Assembly (NCBI RefSeq): GCF_003590835.1
Contig: NZ_QYUQ01000002.1
Location: forward strand, 4,712,001-4,776,000
Direction of reading: 5' to 3'
Origin: Noviherbaspirillum sedimenti
GTDB taxonomy: Bacteria; Pseudomonadota; Gammaproteobacteria; Burkholderiales; Burkholderiaceae_D
Length of the DNA stretch: 64,000 nucleotides
Shown here piece by piece: positions 35,048 to 44,525 of this stretch (its first letter is position 1; each line of letters begins with the position of its first letter). A program made the position numbers and the translations under genes. The notes under the pieces were generated by a model. The model ran no database searches. It was given only the letters and a program-made list of their open reading frames with translations, and was not told the origin of the DNA.

Positions 35048-35364
35048 GTTTGTTTTATTTTATCAATGTTTTTCGATTAGCTGATTGCTGCAAATGGCTT
35101 TTGACGTCTCATTGAAGTAGCACAGGGGTTTACAAATACATTTGGTTGATAAAAAGCAATGTCTAATTTTACTTGTAATCAACTAACAAAGTCACTGATT
35201 TTGAACTTGCTATGCCTAGCGACGAGAAAGGACACGGAGAAAGAAAAACGCGGCGAGGAAAGGCTGGAATGAACTGGCCGAAGTGCAGAACAGAATGACC
35301 GTTTGAAAGTGGTGGAAAACTAAACGTAGGCGATAAGCAATAATGCCTTTTCACTGATCATGGA
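35048..35364. other. AT-rich intergenic stretch right of the DUF4062-type gene
   Basis: No gene found. The left part (35048-35200) is very AT-rich and must hold the leftward promoter of the DUF4062-type gene. The right part leads into the terminator of the tRNA remnant. No IS ends seen. Confidence 0.4.
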
Positions 35365-35401
35365 AAAGAAAATGGGAGCCGCAAGGGTTCCCATTTTCTT
35401 T
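35365..35401 (-). terminator. Terminator following the tRNA-Asn remnant
   Basis: AAAGAAAATGGGA (35365-35377) pairs with TCCCATTTTCTTT (35389-35401). On the minus strand it lies immediately after the tRNA 3' end and after glnS, and would end transcription of both. Confidence 0.85.
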
Positions 35402-35408
35402 GTAACTT

Positions 35409-35450
35409 AGCTCCCCGACCTGGACTCGAACCAGGAACCTGCGGATTAAT
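35409..35450 (-). pseudogene. tRNA-Asn 3' half (orphan fragment)
   Basis: Read on the minus strand the fragment gives TTAATCCGCAGG (anticodon-loop end), the variable loop, a full T-arm CCTGGTTCGAGTCCAGG and the acceptor end TCGGGGAG followed by CTA where CCA is normal. The anticodon region reads TTATTAA, not the usual CTGTTAA. No D-arm or 5' acceptor strand exists: upstream is the glnS stop codon. Only the 3' half remains, as left by integration at a tRNA gene. Confidence 0.75.
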
Positions 35451-35456
35451 AACCCG

Positions 35457-37220
<1,764 letters not shown>

Positions 37221-37440
37221 GGGTTGTTTGTTTCAGGCGAGATGCTTGGTAAATGAATATGGTTTGTTGCTGCCATTTTACCGTAGCGGGGTAGGGGTAG
37301 GGGCATGACGAGAGGAAAGCTGACAGGCAAGTGCGCCCGGGCTTGATGCATGCCATGGTCCTTCGGCCGATTTGGCGTACAAACAAGTATCCTATTTTTC
37401 TCATTTTTCCCGTATCACCCTGCCGCCTGGAGGTGCCGCC

Positions 37441-38178
37441 ATGTTGAATAGAGTGCAATCCCGCTGTGGTGCCGTTCTTGCTGGGGCGCTGGCCCTGGCC
37501 TTATGGTGGTGCGCGGCCGGCCCGGCTGCGGCGCACGAGCTCGCGGCGAAAAAGGGCAATGCCAAACAGCCCGCCTTCGATATTGTCAAGACCGATATCC
37601 GCATCGATACGGCCAAGAACTGGGTGCTGTTCACCATGCAGGTGAGCGGCAAGGCCGGCGCGGCCAAGCCGAAAAAGACCGGCAAGTTCGCCGGCGCCCC
37701 GGTGTTTTCCTATGTGTGGCCGACCAAGATCGATCCGGCCGAGGTGGGTTTCGACAAGGACGCCGGCATCCTTGCCCTGGCGGTGACGATCCATCCGGAT
37801 TTCGACGACACGCCCCTGTTCGCCACCACCGGCGCCGACTGGCATACCCATTGGGTGGTGCTGGTGCCGGACGAGGCCTGCGGCAAGGATGCGCTGAAGG
37901 TGAAGGATATTCCCGAAGGGACCAAGCCGAAGCTGCCAAAAACCTGGCCGGGTATTCCGCTGCTGATCGACAGTCCCGGTTACACGCCGCGCTTCGCCGG
38001 CCCGACCGTGTCGGTGCGGGTGCCTTTCGATGACGTCAGCCTGCTCAAGGATGTCGGTTTCGATGGCGTCACGGCCGGCTTGCAGATCAATGCCAGCGCG
38101 CACGCGCCCTTGTTGTGCGTGGTGAACGTATTTGACGTGGCATCGGGTGACTTGAGCTTGCCGGGCAAGGCTGAGTGA
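37441..38178 (+). CDS. Secreted protein of unknown function
   Basis: A 245-residue precursor with a clear signal peptide (VLAGALALALWWCAAGPAAA, cleavage after AAA-H). GGAGG at 37429-37433 sets ATG 37441. The mature part is mostly beta-like: AFDIVKTDIRIDTAKNWVLF, VFSYVWPTKIDPAEVGF, GADWHTHWVVLVPDEACGKD, PLLCVVNVFDVASG. Two Cys (in EACGK and LLCVV) could form a disulphide in the periplasm. I do not recognise the family. It lies upstream of a small membrane protein and an alpha-carbonic anhydrase in the same direction. Confidence 0.75.
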   Translation: MLNRVQSRCGAVLAGALALALWWCAAGPAAAHELAAKKGNAKQPAFDIVKTDIRIDTAKNWVLFTMQVSGKAGAAKPKKTGKFAGAPVFSYVWPTKIDPAEVGFDKDAGILALAVTIHPDFDDTPLFATTGADWHTHWVVLVPDEACGKDALKVKDIPEGTKPKLPKTWPGIPLLIDSPGYTPRFAGPTVSVRVPFDDVSLLKDVGFDGVTAGLQINASAHAPLLCVVNVFDVASGDLSLPGKAE

Positions 38179-38292
38179 CAGGCCTTTGATTATTCGCAGA
38201 AACTTTTGCGGACGTAAGGTAAATAATTGTCACTTTTTTGAGTCGGTATGCGTGCCTGCAATGCGGCAAAATAAAGTAAAAGGGAGTGGGTA

Positions 38293-38520
38293 ATGTTGAT
38301 CAAATGCGAATTTGCTGGAACAGAGCGGGGCGTCGTATCGTCATCTGGCCCCATCGATTGCGCGCCTGCAGGATACAGGCCCGCTCTGGGGGAATGGAAG
38401 TATTCCCTCGGCGGCATGAGCGCGCTGGCGGTGGCCCTGTTTTTACTGGTCTTGCTGACAGTTGAGGCCATGCATGGCGGCGTGCTCTCCGCCTTGCTGG
38501 CGTCGCTTGGGGTCGCATGA
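38293..38520 (+). CDS. Small membrane protein, hypothetical
   Basis: 75 codons from ATG 38293, preceded by AAGGGAG. The N-terminal half is soluble, with two Cys; residues about 42-72 (MSALAVALFLLVLLTVEAMH) form one transmembrane segment. No family recognised. It lies between the secreted protein and the carbonic anhydrase gene. Existence is supported by a ribosome site and a coherent membrane segment only. Confidence 0.45.
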   Translation: MLIKCEFAGTERGVVSSSGPIDCAPAGYRPALGEWKYSLGGMSALAVALFLLVLLTVEAMHGGVLSALLASLGVA

Positions 38521-38645
38521 GCGGCATGTTACCGCTGACCGTCCCCTGAGTGCGTTTGGCGGGGGCGGGATGATTCGATTGTCCAATTCAAGTTCGGCCG
38601 GGGCGCGCCGTAAAAGAGGAAAGCCTTATCTCTTTTGGGTCTCCC

Positions 38646-39632
38646 ATGCATATCCGATGTCTTGCCCTGGCGGGCATGCTGCTTTTGTCGTCTGCGCTGT
38701 CTTCTGCTCATGCAGTTGAACAAGTAATCCAGTTGCCCAGGCCGGCGGCGCCAGTCAGGGATACTGCCGCGCTCAAGAAAAGCATCGCCGCCAGCGACGA
38801 TGACGAAGAAAATATCCAGCAACTGGCAGAGCGGATCTCCGCCCGCCTGGCGAACTTGCGCAAGGCGAAGGAATCCCGGCCGGCGCCGCCGCCGCACAGG
38901 AAGGCGGCGGTCGCCAGCGCCAAGGCCGGTGTCGCAACTGTTGCGGCCGGCTCGGCCCGCCACGACTGGCATTATGAAGGCGAGGGCGGTCCGGCGCAGT
39001 GGGGCAGCATGAATCCGGCCTGGGGTGCCTGTGCGAATGGCCCACGGCAGTCGCCGATCGATATCCGCGACGGCTTCCGGGTCGATCTGGAGCCGGTGCA
39101 GTTCGATTACAAGCCGACCCGCTTCAGCGTGCTCGACAACGGCCATACGGTGCAGGTCAATCTTGGCCTCGGCAATGCCATCATCGTGAGCGGCCGCAGC
39201 TACGAGCTGACGCAATTCCACTTCCACCTGCCGTCCGAAGAGCGCGTCAATGGCAAGAGCTATCCGATGGTGCTGCACCTGGTGCACAAGGATGCGGCGG
39301 GACGCTATGCGGTGGTGGCGTTGCTGGTGGAGGAGGGCGAGCCGCACGGCGTGGTACAGCAGGTGTGGAACAACCTGCCGCTGGAAAAGCACGACGCCGC
39401 CATCGCCACTTCGCCGATGGCGCTTGCCGCCTTGCTGCCGGCGCGCCGCGAGTATTACACCTACATGGGCTCACTGACCACGCCGCCGTGCACCGAGGGC
39501 GTCCTGTGGATCGTGCTGAAAGAGCCGATCCGCCTTTCCAGCCAGCAGATCGCCATCTTCGCGCGTCTGTACCCGATGAATGCGCGGCCGATCCAGGCGC
39601 AGGCGGGGCGCATGATCAAGGAATCGAACTAG
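38646..39632 (+). CDS. Alpha-type carbonic anhydrase, exported
   Basis: A 328-residue precursor. Residues 1-23 are a signal peptide (ALAGMLLLSSALSSAHA). Residues about 40-85 are a charged helical stretch (EENIQQLAERISARLANLRK) likely to form a coiled coil, unusual for the family. The catalytic domain starts at WHYEGEGGPAQWGSMNPAWG; zinc ligands are the two His of TQFHFHLPSEE and the His of MVLHLVHKD; YYTYMGSLTTPPCTEGVLWI is the substrate-side motif. It hydrates CO2 to bicarbonate in the periplasm. A start at the ATG 38646 fits the signal peptide. Confidence 0.95.
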   Translation: MHIRCLALAGMLLLSSALSSAHAVEQVIQLPRPAAPVRDTAALKKSIAASDDDEENIQQLAERISARLANLRKAKESRPAPPPHRKAAVASAKAGVATVAAGSARHDWHYEGEGGPAQWGSMNPAWGACANGPRQSPIDIRDGFRVDLEPVQFDYKPTRFSVLDNGHTVQVNLGLGNAIIVSGRSYELTQFHFHLPSEERVNGKSYPMVLHLVHKDAAGRYAVVALLVEEGEPHGVVQQVWNNLPLEKHDAAIATSPMALAALLPARREYYTYMGSLTTPPCTEGVLWIVLKEPIRLSSQQIAIFARLYPMNARPIQAQAGRMIKESN

Positions 39633-39656
39633 TGCTGAACCAGTCATGTCCTGAGC

Positions 39657-40514
39657 CTACATTTGCCGAAACAGATGCGCGAATACCCGGCTGACCGTCA
39701 GGGTATCGCTGCGGTCGTGCAGCCTGAGCGAGATCTTGCCGGCTTCATCGCGTACCGCCGCGGCAATGCAACGATTGTTGACCACCGTGCCGCGGTGGAT
39801 TTGCCAGAAGCGCTCGGGGTCGAGCTGCGGCAGCAATTCCTTCAGACTGGTGCGGATCAGCGATTCGCCTTCCTGCGTAGTCACCGTGACGTACTTGTCG
39901 GTGGCTTCGAAATACACGACATCCTCGATCGGAATCATGCGCACCTGGTTGCCGACCGCGGCGCGGATCAGGGACAGGCGCTGCGGCGCCGTCGTGCCCG
40001 CCATGCCTGTAGTGCCCGCGCCTGGCAGCAGACTGTGCAGCTGGCCTAACAGGCGTTCCAACTCACTGCCGCCGCTGCGCTCGTCTTCCTGCGGCTTGTG
40101 CAGACGGGCCTGGAGGCGATCCTTCAGGCGTTCGACGGTCCTGGTCAGGCGGTCGTCGCTGACCGGTTTGCAGACATAGTCGGCCGCAGCCTGCTCGAAG
40201 GCGGCCAGCGCGTATTCGTCGTAGGCGGTGACGAACACGACCAGCGGGAAGGGCTGAGTTTGCGTGCCGTCCTGCGGCCCCTGCGCCCACACGTCGGCCA
40301 GTTCCTGCGCCGCTTCCAGGCCGGACTGACCGGGCATCTTGATGTCCAGGAATAGCACATCCGGGCGTTCTTCCAGTGCCTTTTGCACGGCAGCGATGCC
40401 GTTCTCGGCAACCGCCACGATCGCCAGTTCGGGCCACAGGCGTTGCAGCGCGCCGGCGAGGGCCATGGCCAGGAGCGGTTCGTCTTCGGCGATCAGGGCG
40501 CGGATGTTGGTCAT
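39657..40514 (-). CDS. LytTR-type response regulator
   Basis: A 285-residue regulator. Receiver domain: acidic pocket IAEDEPLLAMA, phosphorylated Asp in DVLFLDIKMPGQSGLEAA, VVFVTAYDEYALAAFEQAA and Lys in YVCKPVS. A linker of about 50 residues leads to a LytTR DNA-binding domain: DVVYFEATDKYVTVTTQEGE, LIRTSLKELLPQLDPERFWQ, IHRGTVVNNRCI. It starts 7 bp after the kinase stop, so the pair is one operon. LytTR proteins typically bind direct repeats in promoters; targets are unknown. Convergent with the carbonic anhydrase gene, 24 bp apart. Confidence 0.95.
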   Translation of the reverse strand: MTNIRALIAEDEPLLAMALAGALQRLWPELAIVAVAENGIAAVQKALEERPDVLFLDIKMPGQSGLEAAQELADVWAQGPQDGTQTQPFPLVVFVTAYDEYALAAFEQAAADYVCKPVSDDRLTRTVERLKDRLQARLHKPQEDERSGGSELERLLGQLHSLLPGAGTTGMAGTTAPQRLSLIRAAVGNQVRMIPIEDVVYFEATDKYVTVTTQEGESLIRTSLKELLPQLDPERFWQIHRGTVVNNRCIAAAVRDEAGKISLRLHDRSDTLTVSRVFAHLFRQM

Positions 40515-40521
40515 GGGGCGG

Positions 40522-41643
40522 TCATGCCGTCATCGGCAGGGTGATGAGCGCGATCGCACCCGCGCCCGCGGGATGGTTGGGGCGCAGGCTGAAGGTGGCG
40601 CGCTCGCCGTACAGGGCGCGCAGGCGTTCGCGCACATTGGCGAGGCCGAGGCTGGTGCCGGCCTGGGATGATGGCACGTCCAGGCCGAGGCCGGTGTCGG
40701 CGATGCGCAGTTCCAGCATGCCGTCGGTCAGGCGCGCCACCACGTCGATGCGGCCGCCGTCGATCTTCGGTTCCAGACCATGCCGGATGGCGTTTTCCAC
40801 CAGCGGCTGCAGCAGCATCGGCGGCAGCGGCACTGCGTGCAGCGCCTCGGGCAGGTCGAGCGCATAGGCCAGGCGCTGGCCCATGCGGACCGCCATCAGT
40901 TCCAGGTAGGCCTGCAGCAGGGCGAATTCCTGCGCCAGCGTGGTTTGCGGCGCGCGCGCGGCCGACAGGGTGGCGCGCAGGTACTGGATCAGCTGGTCCA
41001 GCATGTGCTGGGCGCGCGGCGCATCGACGGCAATCAGCGCCTGCAGGTTGGCCAGGGTGTTGAACAGCATGTGCGGCTCGATCTGCGCCTGCAGCAATTG
41101 CAGCTGCGCTTGCAGTGCCTGTTTTTCGGTGGCGGCGGCGCGCGCTTTTTCCATGACGGCTTGCGCTTCCAGTTCTTGCAGCCTGGCGCGGCTCCAGAAA
41201 ATCCATGTGCCGAACAGGCAGGCCAGCAGGGTGATGACTAGCGTGCCGCCCGAGTAGCGCATGTCGAAGGCATGGCTCAGGTGCTGCGCCGGCATGCCCA
41301 GCAGCCATACCGCCAGTGCATGGCCGCCGTAGTAGGCGAGCGGCATGGCCGCGGCGATCAACAGAAAAATCGTCCAGGAAGGTTTGCCTTCCCCCCATAG
41401 CAGCAGCTTGCCGCCATCGATCATCCAGACCGCCAGGGTGCCGATGCACATCGAAAACACCAGGTTGACCCAGAATGGACTGCCGGTCGGCATCAGGTAG
41501 GTGATGAACAAGGCGATCACCAGGTTGAAGACCCAGGTGATGGCCGTGTCGATGGCAAGCCGGCGCAGGCGCGGGTAAGTGCAGCCGGCGCTGCCAATGC
41601 TCAACGAGTGTGTTTCGGGTTTCAAGCCTGCGGTTTCCTTCAT
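40522..41643 (-). CDS. LytS/YehU-type membrane sensor histidine kinase
   Basis: A 373-residue protein. Four hydrophobic segments in the first 165 residues (for example TWVFNLVIALFITYLMPTGS) are followed by a helical LQAQLQLLQAQIEPHMLFNT with the phosphorylated His, NLQALIAVDA, then ATPase motifs: PLVENAIRHGLEPKIDG (N-box), ADTGLGLD, GTSLGLANVRERLRALYG. It belongs to the His_kinase class that partners with LytTR regulators. It lies 15 bp downstream of the DUF2306-type gene and 7 bp upstream of its regulator. Stimulus unknown. Confidence 0.95.
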   Translation of the reverse strand: MKETAGLKPETHSLSIGSAGCTYPRLRRLAIDTAITWVFNLVIALFITYLMPTGSPFWVNLVFSMCIGTLAVWMIDGGKLLLWGEGKPSWTIFLLIAAAMPLAYYGGHALAVWLLGMPAQHLSHAFDMRYSGGTLVITLLACLFGTWIFWSRARLQELEAQAVMEKARAAATEKQALQAQLQLLQAQIEPHMLFNTLANLQALIAVDAPRAQHMLDQLIQYLRATLSAARAPQTTLAQEFALLQAYLELMAVRMGQRLAYALDLPEALHAVPLPPMLLQPLVENAIRHGLEPKIDGGRIDVVARLTDGMLELRIADTGLGLDVPSSQAGTSLGLANVRERLRALYGERATFSLRPNHPAGAGAIALITLPMTA

Positions 41644-41658
41644 TGCTATCCGATCATG

Positions 41659-42039
41659 TTACATGAACCCGACGGTGCGCCATACCAGCGCGCCGAGCAG
41701 ACGCTGCGGCAGCAGCGTGAAGATGCCGGCCGCCGCCAGCCCGACATAGGTGCCGGTGATCCAGCGGCGGTGCGCCCGGACATTGCCTTTGTAAATGGCC
41801 ACCACCGCAACGCCCAGGGCGAACAGCACCCACACTGACAGCAGGTGGATCCAGGAATAGTGGCCGTGGGTCTTGATCCAGAAGGAAGAAATGGCGGTTG
41901 CCACCATCACCAGCACCCAGCTGCGGCCGAGCAGGCGGTGGCGCGGCGTGCCTTTGCGCATGGTCAGCATCGCGCCGCCGAGCAGCAGGGCGGCAAAGGC
42001 GGCGGATAAGTGGATCGCAATCGCGGGGCTGGACGTCAT
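41659..42039 (-). CDS. DUF2306-type four-helix membrane protein
   Basis: A 126-residue protein with four hydrophobic segments: AIAIHLSAAFAALLLGGAML, SWVLVMVATAISSFWI, LLSVWVLFALGVAVVAIY and YVGLAAAGIFTLL. MRKGTPRHRLLGRSW and RAHRRWITGTYVGL, with conserved His in transmembrane context, match the DUF2306 family of predicted heme- or quinone-related membrane proteins. First gene of the DUF2306-kinase-regulator run; start ATG 42037-42039 after GGAGAACC. Function unknown. Confidence 0.85.
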   Translation of the reverse strand: MTSSPAIAIHLSAAFAALLLGGAMLTMRKGTPRHRLLGRSWVLVMVATAISSFWIKTHGHYSWIHLLSVWVLFALGVAVVAIYKGNVRAHRRWITGTYVGLAAAGIFTLLPQRLLGALVWRTVGFM

Positions 42040-42322
42040 GGCGGTTCTCCTTTGGGTTATCGGTTAATGCCATTTTTGGCTTTACCGGACAGGGATCAAA
42101 GCGGAATGCGACGAAACGCCGTTTTCGGGGTGTGAATTGCTGATCCGGGAGAATTGTTGTCTTTTTGTCTTTGTTTTGCTTGTTGTCGTTTTTTATGAAA
42201 AATGCCGTGAAAAATGCCGCACTCCGGCCAAAAACATTGGATTTAGGCAAGCCGGTGTGAAAAAATGCACTACACTTTGATTCTGTATGACAACAACTGC
42301 AACGGATAAAAAAGGATCCTTC

Positions 42323-43567
42323 ATGACCATGAGACAGCTGCTGTTGAGCCTTGGCGTATTGTCTGCCTCCATCACTCCGGTTTTTGCCCAGAGCACGGCG
42401 CCGATCAAGATCGGCATGAACTGTACCTATGAAGGCGGTTCTTCCGAGATGGGCATCAGCGTGCGCGCGGCCCTGCGCATCGCCGTCGGTGAAATCAACG
42501 CAGTGGGCGGCGTCGGCGGGCGCAAGATCGAACTGGTCGAGCGCGACGACAAGGCCAAGCCGGATGTCGGCGTGGCGGTGGCGGAAGATCTGGTCAACAA
42601 GGAAAAAGTCGTCGCCACCATCGGTTATTGCAATTCCGGCGTGGCCGCCAAGGCGGTCGATGTCTACCAGAAGGCCCGGGTGCCGCTGATCATTCCGGTG
42701 GCGACCGGTACGGCGATTACCAAAAAATTCGCCGGCGAAGCCGAGAATTACGTGTTCCGGGTGGCGATGCCGGATGAAAAGCAGGTGGATTTCATCCTGC
42801 ACGACCTGACTGAAAAGCGCGGCCTGGACAAGATTGCCGTGTTTGCCGATGACACCGGCTATGGCGAAGGCGGTTTGAAGGACGTCGTGCGCCTGCTGGA
42901 AAAGCGTAGCAAGAAGCCGGTTTTCGTGGCCCGCTTCAAGCAAGGCACGCCGGATCTGTCGGCGCAACTGAAGGAGGCGCGCGCCGCCGGCGCCAACGCC
43001 TTGTTCGTGTATGCCCTCGGCCCCGACATGGCCACCGTTTCCAAGAGCCGCGCCGCGATTGGCTGGAACGTGCAGCAAACCGGTCCGTGGACAGTCGCCT
43101 TCCGTAACCATATCGATGTCGCCGGCGCCGCCGCCGATGGCGCCGTCATGCCGCAGACCTTCATTCAGGACGGCGTGATGAACGAGCGCAGCACCTCGCT
43201 GGTGCTGCAGTACGTCAAGCAGAACAATGTGAAAAACATCCCGTGCGTGATGTGCGCGGCGCAAGCGTATGACTCGATGTTCGTCCTGCTGAATGCAATG
43301 TTCCAGGCCAAGGACCTGAGCGGCCCGGCGATCAAGGATGCGCTGGAAAACCTCGAGCAACGCGTCACTGGCGTGGTGGGCACCTATCGCAAGCCGTTCA
43401 CCAAGGATGACCATGAAGCGCTGGACGGCTCGATCCTGGTACTGGGCCAGGTCAAGGGCGGCCTGGTGCAGTATGCTTACGCGGGCGACGCCAGGCGTTC
43501 GATCCTGGCTTCCCGCACCAAGGCGCAGCCCAAGCCGGCGATTATGCCGGTCGCGGCCACCAAGTAA
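42323..43567 (+). CDS. Orphan periplasmic binding protein, branched-chain amino acid type
   Basis: A 414-residue precursor with signal peptide LLSLGVLSASITPVFAQ. The mature part begins STAPIKIGMNCTYEGGSSEM and contains RAALRIAVGEINAVGGVGGR, EDLVNKEKVVATIGYCNSGV and FARFKQG-like FVARFKQGTPDLSAQLKEAR, the LivJ-type pattern. AAGGA before ATG 42323 sets the start; an upstream in-frame start at 42287 lacks a signal-like sequence. No permease or ATPase genes follow; a terminator ends the transcript at 43608, so it depends on components encoded elsewhere or acts as a sensor. Ligand unknown. Confidence 0.9.
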   Translation: MTMRQLLLSLGVLSASITPVFAQSTAPIKIGMNCTYEGGSSEMGISVRAALRIAVGEINAVGGVGGRKIELVERDDKAKPDVGVAVAEDLVNKEKVVATIGYCNSGVAAKAVDVYQKARVPLIIPVATGTAITKKFAGEAENYVFRVAMPDEKQVDFILHDLTEKRGLDKIAVFADDTGYGEGGLKDVVRLLEKRSKKPVFVARFKQGTPDLSAQLKEARAAGANALFVYALGPDMATVSKSRAAIGWNVQQTGPWTVAFRNHIDVAGAAADGAVMPQTFIQDGVMNERSTSLVLQYVKQNNVKNIPCVMCAAQAYDSMFVLLNAMFQAKDLSGPAIKDALENLEQRVTGVVGTYRKPFTKDDHEALDGSILVLGQVKGGLVQYAYAGDARRSILASRTKAQPKPAIMPVAATK

Positions 43568-43607
43568 ATTCCGCCGGTCGTGTGGCACGGTTGTGCTGCA
43601 AAATATG

Positions 43608-43634
43608 CGCCTGGCGATGCCAGGCGTTTTTTTT
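43608..43634 (+). terminator. Rho-independent terminator after the orphan binding protein
   Basis: CGCCTGGC and GCCAGGCG flank a GAT loop, followed by eight T residues. Confidence 0.92.
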
Positions 43635-43663
43635 AGTTTTTGCGCTTATTTTTGATCCGGACC

Positions 43664-44467
43664 ATGTGGCCTTATCCTGAAATCGTGGCGCACCGCGGCG
43701 GCGGCGCGCTCGCTCCCGAAAATACCATCGCCGCCTTGCGTTGCGGTCTGGCATATGGTTTTCATGCGGTCGAATTCGACGTCATGCTGGCCGGCGACGG
43801 CATCCCGGTGGTGTTGCACGACGAGATGCTGGGCCGTACCGTCGCCGGCAACGGCAAGGTGCCGGATTTCACCGCCGCCGACCTGATGCGCATGGATGCC
43901 GGCGCCTGGTTTTCCCCGGCCTTTGCCGGCGAGACCGTGCCTTCTTACGCGCAGGTGTTCCATTTTTGCCTGGCGCACGGCATCTGGATGAATGTCGAGA
44001 TCAAGCCGGCGCCGGGCTTCGAGACAGCCACCGGGCGCACTGTGGCCGCGCTGACAGCGCAGTGGCTGGCCGACGCCGCTGCTGGTGTCGCTGCTGGTGT
44101 CGCTGGCGCCAGTGGTCGCCCCGACGCAGCGGCGCTGGCATCAGGCTGGCCGGCGCCGCTGCTCTCATCGTTTTCCCATGATGCCTTGTTGGCGGCGCAG
44201 GCGGCGGCGCCCGGACTGGCGCGCGCCTGCCTGTTCGATGTCGTTCCCGACGACTGGCGCCAGCGCCTGGCCGAAGTCGGCGCGGTGGCCTTGCATACCA
44301 ACCACGAAAAACTGACGCCGCAGCTGGCGGCTGCGGTGAAAGCGGCCGGTTATGGCCTGTTTTGCTATACCGTCAACGAACCGGCGCGCGCCCGTGAAAT
44401 CCGGGTCTGGGGCGTGGATGCCTTCTGCACCGACCGCATCGACCTGATCGGCGCGGATTTCCGCTGA
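43664..44467 (+). CDS. Glycerophosphodiester phosphodiesterase (cytoplasmic, UgpQ-like)
   Basis: A 267-residue protein without signal peptide. [20 protein letters not shown] is the HRG..PENT motif; [20 protein letters not shown] supplies the metal ligands (E-x-D and HD), and [11 protein letters not shown] and the C-terminal [20 protein letters not shown] complete the GDPD barrel. It hydrolyses glycerophosphodiesters to glycerol-3-phosphate and an alcohol. An Ala/Gly-rich insertion ([20 protein letters not shown]) is partly built from a 12-bp tandem repeat. ATG 43664 is 30 bp after the terminator; the frame is also open upstream. Confidence 0.93.
   Translation: MWPYPEIVAHRGGGALAPENTIAALRCGLAYGFHAVEFDVMLAGDGIPVVLHDEMLGRTVAGNGKVPDFTAADLMRMDAGAWFSPAFAGETVPSYAQVFHFCLAHGIWMNVEIKPAPGFETATGRTVAALTAQWLADAAAGVAAGVAGASGRPDAAALASGWPAPLLSSFSHDALLAAQAAAPGLARACLFDVVPDDWRQRLAEVGAVALHTNHEKLTPQLAAAVKAAGYGLFCYTVNEPARAREIRVWGVDAFCTDRIDLIGADFR
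44078..44101 (+). repeat. 12-bp tandem duplication inside the phosphodiesterase gene
   Basis: GCTGCTGGTGTC occurs twice in a row (44078-44089, 44090-44101), encoding [12 protein letters not shown] residues. In frame. Confidence 0.85.
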
Positions 44468-44525
44468 AGCGATCAAGTATAATCATCGGTTTACTGCGTC
44501 CCGCTTAGCTTATTTAGCCGACAAC

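Noticed and set aside
41654..43588. 644-codon minus-strand frame across the orphan binding-protein gene
   Set aside because: Spans two unrelated genes; the binding protein and the DUF2306-type gene explain the region.
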